Assembly (NCBI GenBank): GCA_029555415.1
Contig: JAKPSI010000087.1
Location: forward strand, 1-64,000
DNA length: 64,000 nt
Reading direction: 5' to 3'
Source of the DNA: Bacteroidota bacterium
GTDB lineage: Bacteria > Bacteroidota > Bacteroidia > Chitinophagales > Chitinophagaceae
Both the position numbers and the translations under genes were made by a program. How positions within the stretch are numbered: the stretch's first letter is position 1; every line of letters begins with the position of its first letter. Of this stretch, positions 1-7,758 are shown piece by piece. Below the pieces are notes generated by a model. The model was not told the origin of the DNA. It was given only the letters and a program-made list of their open reading frames with translations, and made no database searches.

Positions 1-28
1 TTGTAGCTTGCAGCTTATAGCTTGAGGC
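1..28. repeat. Heptad array, TTGCAGC family
   Basis: Four 7-base words of the form TTGnAGC/TTATAGC/TTGAGGC run head to tail from the window edge to four bases before the ung stop codon. Read in the ung sense it is a run of CAAGCTA-type words. The array probably continues outside the window. Confidence 0.8.
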
Positions 29-31
29 TCT

Positions 32-724
32 TCAAAGCGCCCAATCGACAGGATCGATCCCCTTACTGATCAGCCAGGCATTGGCTTTTGAAAAATGTTT
101 ACAGCCCAGAAAGCCATTGTGGGCTGAGAGCGGAGATGGATGCGCTGCTTTCAGAATGCAATGTTTCTTTTCATCGATCAGCAGTTTCTTTTCCTGCGCA
201 AATTTTCCCCACAGCAGGAAGACCACATGATCCTTTTTATCAGAGATCTTCCGGATGACCGCATCCGTGAATTCGGCCCAGCCGATACGGGCATGGCTCA
301 TCGGTTCACCGGCACGAACCGTTAATGACGCGTTGAGCAGAAAAACGCCTTGTTCCGCCCAATGGGTCAGATTGCCATGTTGAGGGATACTAATGCCGAT
401 ATCATCCCTTAATTCCTTGAAAATATTGACCAGTGAAGGGGGCGGCGGAACGCCGTTTTGAACTGAAAAGCATAAACCATGTGCTTGCCCGGGTCCATGA
501 TACGGATCCTGGCCCAGGATCACCACTTTAACGTTCGAAAATGGGGTCGTATTAAAGGCATTGAAGATGTACTGACCAGGCGGATAGATCACTTTCCCTT
601 GCTGCTTCTCGGTCTTGATATGGAGTGCGGCCTGCTGAAAATAAGGCTTTTCAAACTCGGTTTTCAGCTGTTCTTTCCAACTCGCATCTATCTTTACATC
701 CATATCTATTCGCTTTGGCTGCAA
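32..724 (-). CDS. ung: Uracil-DNA glycosylase, family 1
   Basis: Removes uracil from DNA to start base-excision repair in the cytoplasm. The water-activating motif GQDPYHG sits at about residues 71-77 (Asp73), followed by GLCFSV and, near the C-terminus, the HPSPLS DNA-intercalation loop and GCKHF. The 230-residue length matches the family. The longest frame opens with TTG at 724; the ATG at 703 (protein starting MDVKIDASW) is the likelier start, because the extra seven residues are read from heptad-like DNA. It is divergent from the tRNA-Arg gene. The stop codon is followed directly by a heptad array. All key motifs are intact. Confidence 0.96.
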   Translation of the reverse strand: MQPKRIDMDVKIDASWKEQLKTEFEKPYFQQAALHIKTEKQQGKVIYPPGQYIFNAFNTTPFSNVKVVILGQDPYHGPGQAHGLCFSVQNGVPPPPSLVNIFKELRDDIGISIPQHGNLTHWAEQGVFLLNASLTVRAGEPMSHARIGWAEFTDAVIRKISDKKDHVVFLLWGKFAQEKKLLIDEKKHCILKAAHPSPLSAHNGFLGCKHFSKANAWLISKGIDPVDWAL

Positions 725-745
725 GCTAAAAAAAAATTAGTTTTG
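714..745 (+). promoter_or_regulatory. Bacteroidota-type promoter of tRNA-Arg
   Basis: TTTG at 714-717 and TAGTTTTG at 738-745 are separated by 20 bases, matching the -33/-7 consensus TTTG and TAnnTTTG known for Bacteroidota housekeeping sigma. The mature tRNA begins 17 bases downstream. Confidence 0.75.
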
Positions 746-761
746 CGGTTCTTTATTATCC

Positions 762-835
762 GGTCCGGTAGCTCAGCTGGATAGAGCAGCTGCCTTCTAA
801 GCAGCAGGCCATTGGTTCGAATCCAATCCGGATCA
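762..835 (+). tRNA. tRNA-Arg (anticodon TCT)
   Basis: A complete cloverleaf can be drawn: acceptor GGTCCGG/CCGGATC with one G-T pair, D stem GCTC/GAGC, anticodon stem GCTGC/GCAGC with loop CTTCTAA, and T stem ATTGG/CCAAT with loop TTCGAAT. The anticodon TCT reads AGA (and AGG by wobble). CCA is not encoded. A promoter precedes it and an AT-rich hairpin terminator follows it, so it is probably transcribed alone. Confidence 0.95.
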
Positions 836-846
836 CAGAAATAGTC

Positions 847-898
847 AATAGTCATTAGCCGGTAGTCTTTAGTCCGTCCTAATGACTATTTTCTTTTT
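847..898 (+). terminator. Rho-independent terminator after tRNA-Arg
   Basis: A perfect 12-base inverted repeat, AATAGTCATTAG at 847-858 and its complement at 879-890, is followed by a T-rich tail. The stem and loop are themselves built from 7-base TAGTCnn words, so a heptad array has become, or supplies, the terminator. Confidence 0.75.
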
Positions 899-899
899 A

Positions 900-985
900 A
901 GCTGGATAGAGCATCCCGACTGCAAAGCGTCGGGAAGGCCATTGGATTCCCTGCCTGCCGGCAGGCAGGGAATCCAATCCGGATC
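900..985 (+). pseudogene. Partial tRNA-Arg copy with hairpins replacing two arms
   Basis: Three blocks are identical to the intact tRNA-Arg: 900-913 (D arm), 936-945 (variable region and T stem) and 971-998 (T stem, acceptor 3' half and 3' flank). The 5' acceptor strand is absent. The anticodon arm is replaced by a TCCCGAC/GTCGGGA hairpin (914-935), and the T loop by a GC-rich palindrome so that 941-978 is a perfect 38-base palindrome. It cannot make a normal tRNA. The GCA triplet in the first hairpin loop should not be read as tRNA-Cys. Confidence 0.8.
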
Positions 986-1012
986 ACAGAAATAGTCAGA
1001 AGTCTTTAGTCT

Positions 1013-1049
1013 GTAGCCGTTAGTCCATTCTAACGGCTACTCTTTTTTT
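1013..1049 (+). terminator. Hairpin terminator after the tRNA copy
   Basis: GTAGCCGTTAG (1013-1023) pairs perfectly with 1030-1040 and is followed by TCTTTTTTT. It corresponds in position to the terminator of the intact tRNA, but the stem sequence differs, so the two stems have kept pairing while diverging. Confidence 0.7.
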
Positions 1050-1115
1050 GCCTCAAATTATATCTTCTTTGAACTACGCAGAAGCATTTCTATAGGAACA
1101 TTACGCATGGCAGGC

Positions 1116-1147
1116 CCATTATCCATTATCAATTATCAATTATCATC
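1116..1147. repeat. Heptad array, CCATTAT family, at a stop codon
   Basis: CCATTAT/CAATTAT words occur in a row on the plus strand. In the sense of the leftward gene this reads TGATAAT, and the gene's own TGA stop (1143-1145) is the first word of the array. Confidence 0.85.
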
Positions 1148-4100
1148 TGAGAATATCAACATATCCCGCCATCTGCTTCCTCCCGTTCTTCGGATCCACG
1201 ATGTAATAGTAGGTTCCCATCGGTACCGGCTTGCCCTTGATCGTGCCGTCCCACGGTGTATCATAGCCGACCGAGTGGTAGATCAGTTGTCCGTATCGGT
1301 TATAGACATCCACCGTACAACCCGGATAGGAATCCAGATAACCGATGACCCATTTATCATGCACGCCGTCACCGTTCGGACTGAAGATGTTCGGAACAGC
1401 CGGGAATTTGAGGACCTTCACAAAGACCGATGAGGTATCTGCGCAACCGCCGCGGGCCGTCACTTTCAGCAGATAGGTGATGTCCGCCACCCCATTGACC
1501 GTCGGCGTTTCCACCGTATTGCTGCCATTGAAATACTGGTTGGGCGTCCACAGGAAATTCAGATCATTACCGCTCACCACCGGATGCAAGATGATGGATC
1601 CGCCTTCCAGTACCAGGCGGTCCGGACCCGCATCCACTTTCGGATACGGATACACGATCACCGTATCCGTGAAATCATTACTGCGGCATCCGAAACTATT
1701 ATAAGTATACAATGTCACATTATAAGTACCAGCTGCAGTGTAGGTATATCCGAATGTGGAACTCGTTCTCACCCCTCCGTCACCCAACGCCCAGTTCCAT
1801 TGCGTGGCCGTCCCACCCTGCTGGTTACTGATATCAGCGAACTGGAAGGGCTTGCCCACACAAACACCCGCGGGATCGGCCGTCCATTTAGCCTGCGGCT
1901 GATCATGGAACGTATTCACCGTTTTCGTTTTAGTGGCCACACATCCATCCGTACTCGTTACCTGCAGCTTCACCTGTACCGGTGTGGTGGCATAATAAGT
2001 ATGCGAAGGGTTCTGCGCGGTAGAAAAATTCACCGTACCACTGGCGGGATCACCAAAGTCCCATGACCAGTTGAACTGCGACTGTGTTCCGTCCGCGATC
2101 GTGGAAAGGTCCGTGAATACGGCGTTTGCGGCCGGCAGACATAAACTGTTCGGGAAACTGAAATCCGGTTTCGGCAACGGATGCACATTCACCCGCACGA
2201 CGGATGGTGCACTGCGGCAACCCTTGCTGGTCAGCACCACCAGGCTCGCATCAAAGGATCCCCAGGTGGCATAACTGTGAAAGATATCATCACCTACCGG
2301 ATTATTGGGCACAAAACTGCCATCTCCGAAATCCCAGATCCAGTTCGTCAGCGTTCCTTCCGTTGTGGTGGAATGCTGTGTATACTGGATCAGTTGATTC
2401 TCACAATAAGGTCCGATCACTTGCAGGGAAGCCACCGGCGGCTCCAGTACCTTGATGGTCTGTGTGGCACTGTCCGCACATCCTCCACCCGTACCCGTGA
2501 ATTTATATTGTAAGGTATGTACACCCGGTCCCGCGACAGCCGGTGAAAAAATACCGGTCGTGCTCACCGCTGTTCCACTGAAGACACCGGTGCCCGGTAC
2601 GTTTCCAATTTCAGTAGCAGCCGTGATCTGGAAAGGTGCTTTATCCAGACATACTTCATTCATCGGCACGAACAGCACCTGCGGCGCGGCATTCACCGTG
2701 ACCGTTTTCGTGATCTCATTCACACACTGCACACCGGAATAGGCGAGGTAACGGATATTGTAGGTCTTTGTTAAGGGCGACTGGAAATTCGGATACTTGT
2801 GTTTGTAGACCCTTCCTGCCACCGGGTAATCATCCGTATCAAAAACAGTGGGTGCACCTGCATTATCCCAGTAGATCTCCACTTTGGTGATGGCGCCCGG
2901 GAATACCGTGGACGCATCTTTGATGGACACCGTATCATTCGCGCAAAGTGCAGTTCCGTTAAGGGCGTTGAAATTCGCGACCGGAAAACTTCCGTTCACA
3001 TATAAATTTTGGGTGACCGTATCCCGGCAACCCTGGTTGGTCACGACATCCAGTGTGACCACATAAGCTCCCGTTGCCGTATAGCTGTGTTGCGGATTTT
3101 GCAGCACCGAAGCGTTGTTCGCGCCACTGCCCGGATCACCGAAGCTCCAGTTCCATCCGCTTACATTATCAGGCGTCGCTACTTTGGAAGTATCATTGAA
3201 CTGCGCGTAGGTATCATTGAGACAAACATCAGGCAATACATATCCCGCCAGGGGCTTGGGATGTACGATGACATTGCGCGTGAATACCGGATTCACACAA
3301 CCATGGTCATTCGTAACGATGAGGCCTACTGTATAAGTTCCTGCTGTCTGGTACACATGGGATGCCAGCTGTGTATTCGCAGCATTCGTACCGCTTGCGG
3401 GGTCACCAAAGACCCAGAGCCATGCTATCAGACTGGTCGCGTTAGGCACGGATACATCCGTGAAATTCACAGTGCCTTCCGCGCAATCCGGGCCCGAGAA
3501 ATTGAAGGCCGGCGAAGGCAGTTCCCAAACCGTAACGGTAACGGTCTGATTCATCGCCTGCACACAGGCCGTGGAGGAAGCATCCTGCACGCTGATCAAA
3601 GTATAATTGAAAACACCGGCGGTTGTAGTTGGCGCATTGACCGTTGCAGTGTTGCCGGTACTGGTGACCGTTTGCGGTGCCCCGTTATTGATCTTATACG
3701 TGAACGTATAAGGCGCGGTACTGCTGCTGCCCGTGAATGTGATCTGCGGTTCTGTTGTATTACGGCATACCCAGCTGTTGCCACTGATGATGGCTGTAGG
3801 CAGAGGATTCACGGTCACCGTTACTGATCCGGACTGGTTCTGGCCGCAATGGGTTGTAGCGCCATCCGTCACATTCAATAATTCATATACGAATGTGCCC
3901 ACTGTATTGGTCGGCACCGGAACGTTCACACTGTTACCTGCGGTAGTGGTCACCGTGAGCGGAGCTCCGTTGTTGATCCTGTACGTGAAAGTATAAGGTG
4001 CCACCGTGCCTGCACCGGTGAATACCACATTCGGTGAAGGCGCATCCCTGCATACTGAGGTATTGCCCGCGATCAAAGCCGTTGGCAACGGATTCACCGT

Positions 4101-6332
4101 AACGGTCACGGAGAGATTCAGGTCCTTACTGCAATGTGTGGTCGTACCATCCGCCACTTTAATGAGTGTATAAACGAATGTACCCGCCGTATTGGTCGGC
4201 ACCGCCACTGTAGCACTGTTGCCGCTACTGGTCACCGTTTGCGGCGCTCCGCTATTGATCTGATACGTGAAAGTATAAGGCGCTGTTCCGTCCGCACCCG
4301 TGAAAGTGATATTGGGTGACGCGTCATCCTTACAGACCGTCGTACTGCCCGTCAGTGTTGCGGAGGGTATCGGATTGACGATCACCGAACGTGTCGTGGT
4401 ATCGGACAAACAACCCACATCGGTGATCAGCGCATAGCGCACATTATAAGGCCCCGCGGCCGGATAGAGATGTGAAGGGTTATTACTGTTGCCGAATGTA
4501 TTGTCACCGAATTCCCAGTAACGCATGATCACCGGACGTCCCCCTGTTGTGGAATTATCCGTGAACTGTAATGGATTCGGGAAACAAACCGGCGGTGCCA
4601 GGAAGTCCGCTACCGGCGGATCGAACACCTGCAGGTTATACGTGATCTCCTGGGTTCCGCTGCAACCATCCGGAGTGGGATTTTGTGCCGTCACCCGTAT
4701 CGGGAAAGTGCCAACACTGGTGATCGTATAAGGTGTACTGATCTTATAACGGTAGAGTTGTTTACCATTGATCGTCCATGTAGAATCATACACCGGATTC
4801 GCAATAGAAACATTCGGGAACAGTCCGCTGAAATCCCAGGTGATGCTGGTGGGCTGATACGGGAAGACGATCGAGAAATAGAAGGGTGCATTCTTACACG
4901 CCGCGGGGAACGGTACCGTGGCATACTGATTCTGGATCGAAATGAACTGATACAGGTCGCGCACATTCGTACCCGCGTTATATCCATATGATTCCACATT
5001 CCCGAAACCATATGCGATGGCGAGGAAGCCGCTGTCGGATGTGATCTGATGCGTGGGATTGAGCAATGTGGAATTGGTCACCTCTTCCCTGACATAGGAG
5101 TACTGCGTACTCGGGATCGCGACCGGAACCGCAACCGGCGAAACACCATCCACTTTCAGCGAACTGAGATTGGATGTTTTGGTGATGATGTTGAGGAAGT
5201 GACGCGTGATATTGGTGTTCGGTGGTGTCAGGTCGGCACGGGCCGATAACACCGTGGTACTCGTCAGTGTCTGCTCCACCGGATTCAGCGCGATCATTTC
5301 CGGATCGCCCACCGAATTGTTATCGCAGTTCATCGTGATCACATACTGGAACACACAGATCGGTTTATCCGCAGTGATGATTCGGGATGTATTATTTCCG
5401 TTCGTATTGATCTCGTAATAAGAATTGCTGATCAGCTGTGCCAATGGTATCGGCACGCCATTCACACTGACGACGGTCGTGGGATCCTTCACCATGATCC
5501 GGAAAATATCATAAGACCGCAGCATGAAAGGCGCCGTGATATAGGTCTGCCCCCAGGCCACCAGCGGGAACATCTGCTGATACAGGTTATCTCCCGAACC
5601 CGCATTGGCACAGCCCATGGCCGTCCAGGTGGATCCGGCGAAAACAGAAATGGGCTTACACGGCGCATTGTTGGCCGATATGGATTTGACGTAAGATCCG
5701 GTCAGGTCGCCGCTGTTGGCCGACTGATACTGATACACATCTCCTTTGTTCAGTGTAACCTGAAAAGGCACATTGGCCGGATGGGTATTATTGCCATCCG
5801 CCTGCTTGGGCGTGATCTCGATCGTTGTATTATCCTCCGTGGCACATACTGCGAATTCCGATTTTGAATTGTTCGATGATGCTACGGATGCATAAGTTGC
5901 GATATAATATTCCCTTCCCAATACATTTGTGGGTAACACCAGCGTGGATCCGGAGCGTGCGGCATTGAGTTCGTGTGCATAGACCACGACCGGATGATCG
6001 GTCACGATATGGATCCCTTTATTCGTACCCACGCCCGCCACTTGTGTATTCAGCGCCAAACTATTACTGGGTGAGGAAGTGGAGGTCAGACGCAGTGTCG
6101 TCACCTGATTCGCGGTCACACTGAATGTTACGACATTACCATTCACGGACATGGTACCGGTCGCGTTCTGATCGGATGTGACATATAAAGCCAGGCGGGA
6201 AGTGGTGCCGTCGATATGGCCGAGATAGATGATCCAGAAATCCTTTCCTTTATTGGAATAGTCCTGCGCATGAAGCTTTGTACCGGCGAGTATACCGGTC
6301 AGCACTAACCAGAAAAGAAGGGCCTTTTTCAT
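1143..6332 (-). CDS. Giant secreted PKD protein, type IX substrate (type B CTD)
   Basis: A 1729-residue exported protein. Residues 1-22 are a signal peptide (MKKALLFWLVLTGILAG). The N-terminal part (FWIIYLGHIDG, then a block with DHPVVVYAHELN) resembles the IgGFc-binding N-terminal domain. Many PKD-type Ig domains follow, with motifs such as YWEFGDN, WLWVFGD and WIWDFGDG. The last 85 residues carry the gliding-motility-associated C-terminal sorting domain (FSPNGDGVHDKW, NRYGQLIY, WDGTIKGKPVPMGTYYY). Type B CTD proteins are exported by the type IX system and held at the cell surface; an adhesin role is inferred. Three tandem copies of a roughly 95-residue module lie between 3533 and 4380. The gene starting at 62523 has a related N-terminus. 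No ligand can be assigned. Confidence 0.93.
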   Translation of the reverse strand: MKKALLFWLVLTGILAGTKLHAQDYSNKGKDFWIIYLGHIDGTTSRLALYVTSDQNATGTMSVNGNVVTFSVTANQVTTLRLTSTSSPSNSLALNTQVAGVGTNKGIHIVTDHPVVVYAHELNAARSGSTLVLPTNVLGREYYIATYASVASSNNSKSEFAVCATEDNTTIEITPKQADGNNTHPANVPFQVTLNKGDVYQYQSANSGDLTGSYVKSISANNAPCKPISVFAGSTWTAMGCANAGSGDNLYQQMFPLVAWGQTYITAPFMLRSYDIFRIMVKDPTTVVSVNGVPIPLAQLISNSYYEINTNGNNTSRIITADKPICVFQYVITMNCDNNSVGDPEMIALNPVEQTLTSTTVLSARADLTPPNTNITRHFLNIITKTSNLSSLKVDGVSPVAVPVAIPSTQYSYVREEVTNSTLLNPTHQITSDSGFLAIAYGFGNVESYGYNAGTNVRDLYQFISIQNQYATVPFPAACKNAPFYFSIVFPYQPTSITWDFSGLFPNVSIANPVYDSTWTINGKQLYRYKISTPYTITSVGTFPIRVTAQNPTPDGCSGTQEITYNLQVFDPPVADFLAPPVCFPNPLQFTDNSTTGGRPVIMRYWEFGDNTFGNSNNPSHLYPAAGPYNVRYALITDVGCLSDTTTRSVIVNPIPSATLTGSTTVCKDDASPNITFTGADGTAPYTFTYQINSGAPQTVTSSGNSATVAVPTNTAGTFVYTLIKVADGTTTHCSKDLNLSVTVTVNPLPTALIAGNTSVCRDAPSPNVVFTGAGTVAPYTFTYRINNGAPLTVTTTAGNSVNVPVPTNTVGTFVYELLNVTDGATTHCGQNQSGSVTVTVNPLPTAIISGNSWVCRNTTEPQITFTGSSSTAPYTFTYKINNGAPQTVTSTGNTATVNAPTTTAGVFNYTLISVQDASSTACVQAMNQTVTVTVWELPSPAFNFSGPDCAEGTVNFTDVSVPNATSLIAWLWVFGDPASGTNAANTQLASHVYQTAGTYTVGLIVTNDHGCVNPVFTRNVIVHPKPLAGYVLPDVCLNDTYAQFNDTSKVATPDNVSGWNWSFGDPGSGANNASVLQNPQHSYTATGAYVVTLDVVTNQGCRDTVTQNLYVNGSFPVANFNALNGTALCANDTVSIKDASTVFPGAITKVEIYWDNAGAPTVFDTDDYPVAGRVYKHKYPNFQSPLTKTYNIRYLAYSGVQCVNEITKTVTVNAAPQVLFVPMNEVCLDKAPFQITAATEIGNVPGTGVFSGTAVSTTGIFSPAVAGPGVHTLQYKFTGTGGGCADSATQTIKVLEPPVASLQVIGPYCENQLIQYTQHSTTTEGTLTNWIWDFGDGSFVPNNPVGDDIFHSYATWGSFDASLVVLTSKGCRSAPSVVRVNVHPLPKPDFSFPNSLCLPAANAVFTDLSTIADGTQSQFNWSWDFGDPASGTVNFSTAQNPSHTYYATTPVQVKLQVTSTDGCVATKTKTVNTFHDQPQAKWTADPAGVCVGKPFQFADISNQQGGTATQWNWALGDGGVRTSSTFGYTYTAAGTYNVTLYTYNSFGCRSNDFTDTVIVYPYPKVDAGPDRLVLEGGSIILHPVVSGNDLNFLWTPNQYFNGSNTVETPTVNGVADITYLLKVTARGGCADTSSVFVKVLKFPAVPNIFSPNGDGVHDKWVIGYLDSYPGCTVDVYNRYGQLIYHSVGYDTPWDGTIKGKPVPMGTYYYIVDPKNGRKQMAGYVDILR
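3533..4380 (-). repeat. Three tandem 95-residue modules inside the PKD protein
   Basis: Each module begins NPxPTA, has a VCRD/VCKD cysteine motif, then APYTFTYxINxGAP, then a TAGxFxYTL segment and a second cysteine near TTHC. The spacing of the two cysteines suggests one disulphide per module. Similarity is high in protein and moderate in DNA, suggesting old duplication. Confidence 0.8.
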
Positions 6333-6742
6333 AAACTACACAAGCAGTGACGAACGAAATTAAATGACGGATATCAAGGGATAGTGGGCGGGAATTTTCA
6401 GAGAAGGCTATCAGATCCTGAGTTGCCGGCCGGGTTGTGGGCCGTTGAAATCTAATCAAATGTAAATCATTGTTTTAAATTTTAAAAGCTGGGGGCTTAA
6501 AGAATTGATTATTTGTCACATAGGCATGGAGGACATTGCAGCTATTAGCTAATAGCTAGCAGCTAACAGCTGCTCTTTTGGTCATAAGACCAACAAAGGC
6601 GTAGTTCAGGTATATCAAATCCCTATGTGAATTCCTCCATGGCCTATGTGCCTACCTGCCTGCCGGAAGGCAAGTGTGACAAAAAAAAGTCGGTTTCCTC
6701 ATTTAACCCGATAGCTTAAATTGCATCCACAACCAACACACA
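6333..6742. repeat. Gene-free stretch with inverted repeat and heptads
   Basis: No coding region was found. CACATAGGCATGGAGGA (6517-6533) is repeated inverted at 6633-6650 with one inserted base. Between the arms lies an AGCTATT/AGCTAAT heptad array (6540-6574), and beyond them a GC palindrome remnant CTGCCTGCCGG (6657-6667) like that inside the tRNA copy. The stretch must also hold the promoters of the two divergent genes, but no clear TAnnTTTG was seen. Confidence 0.65.
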
Positions 6743-7480
6743 TTGAATATTCTGCGCAACATCTTCGCACGCATTTGGGCTATCTGGGGCATCACCTCCT
6801 TTATCTCCACCTTTCTGATCATATTCATCCCCTCCCAAATCAGCTGGCTCATGCCGCCTAAGGTGGGACAGGATTATTTCATAGCCGTTTCCCGTATCTG
6901 GATGCGTATCTGGTTGACCCTGGTTGGGTGCCCCGTTAAGATCAAAGGAAAAGACGCATTCAAAAAGGGCCAGACCTATATCATTACCTGTAATCATAAT
7001 TCGTTAATGGACGTGCCGATCTCCTCTCCTTTCATTCCGGCCGGAAACAAGACCATCGCCAAATCCAGCTTCGCCAAAGTGCCATTGTTCGGATTCTTTT
7101 ACCGTAAAGGTTCTGTGCTGGTGGACAGAAAAAACGACAACAGCCGCAAGCAGAGTTTCGACAAGATGAAAGCGGTCCTGCGCCATGGCATTCACATGTG
7201 CATCTATCCCGAAGGCACCCGCAACCGTTCGAATGAACCCCTCAAAAAATTCCACGACGGCGCCTTCCGTCTCGCGATCGATACCCAAACCCCCGTCATC
7301 CCCGCTGTAATCTTCAATACCAAAAAGACCTTACCGGCGAACAAGGCTTTCTACTTCATGCCGCACCGGTTGTCCATGCATTTCCTGCCAGCTATATCGC
7401 CTGATGGTGAAACGACGGAGTCGTTGAAAGAAAAAGTATTTGCGGTAATGAGTCAATACTACGAAGGCGGGAAATTTTGA
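6743..7480 (+). CDS. plsC: 1-acyl-sn-glycerol-3-phosphate acyltransferase
   Basis: Transfers an acyl group to lysophosphatidic acid to make phosphatidic acid at the inner membrane. The N-terminal 35 residues are hydrophobic. The catalytic NHNSLMD (H-x4-D) motif is at about residue 90, and the substrate-binding motif YPEGTRNRS is at about residue 155. The 245-residue length is typical. The frame opens with TTG at 6743; the next in-frame ATG would remove the first membrane segment, so TTG is preferred, with no Shine-Dalgarno to help. The TGA stop lies inside a TTTTGAA heptad array. Ornithine-lipid or other acceptor specificity cannot be excluded. Confidence 0.88.
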   Translation: MNILRNIFARIWAIWGITSFISTFLIIFIPSQISWLMPPKVGQDYFIAVSRIWMRIWLTLVGCPVKIKGKDAFKKGQTYIITCNHNSLMDVPISSPFIPAGNKTIAKSSFAKVPLFGFFYRKGSVLVDRKNDNSRKQSFDKMKAVLRHGIHMCIYPEGTRNRSNEPLKKFHDGAFRLAIDTQTPVIPAVIFNTKKTLPANKAFYFMPHRLSMHFLPAISPDGETTESLKEKVFAVMSQYYEGGKF

Positions 7481-7757
7481 ATGTTGAGTTTTGAATTTTG
7501 AGTTAGTGGATCATCCCGTTCAATTCAGCTTTGGAGATTAAAAATTCAAAATTTAAAATTAATACAGGGTCGCTTGTAATTCGGGTCTTCACTAATGACA
7601 CGCAGAAGATAGTTTCACATTGGATGACTTACGCCAATCATTGAGCGAATGAACGCATCTTTTCAAAACGACCTTGTTTTAATTTTGAATTTTAAATTCT
7701 GAATTTTGAGTTTGAGAACAATGTCGAATAATTCAAATTTCAAAATTCAAAATTCAC
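7474..7757. repeat. Four alternating heptad arrays between convergent genes
   Basis: Arrays at 7474-7505 (TTTTGAA sense), 7536-7562 (AAAATTC), 7676-7713 (GAATTTT) and 7729-7757 (CAAAATT) alternate in orientation, so each neighbouring pair could fold on itself. The first contains the plsC stop codon and the last ends one base before the lptD stop. The spacer between (about 7563-7675) shows nothing recognisable. Confidence 0.8.
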
Positions 7758-7758
7758 C

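Noticed and set aside
898-985. Possible tRNA-Cys (GCA triplet in a hairpin loop)
   Set aside because: There is no 5' acceptor strand, the putative anticodon stem has 7 pairs with an 8-base loop, and the T loop is destroyed by a palindrome; the flanks match tRNA-Arg.
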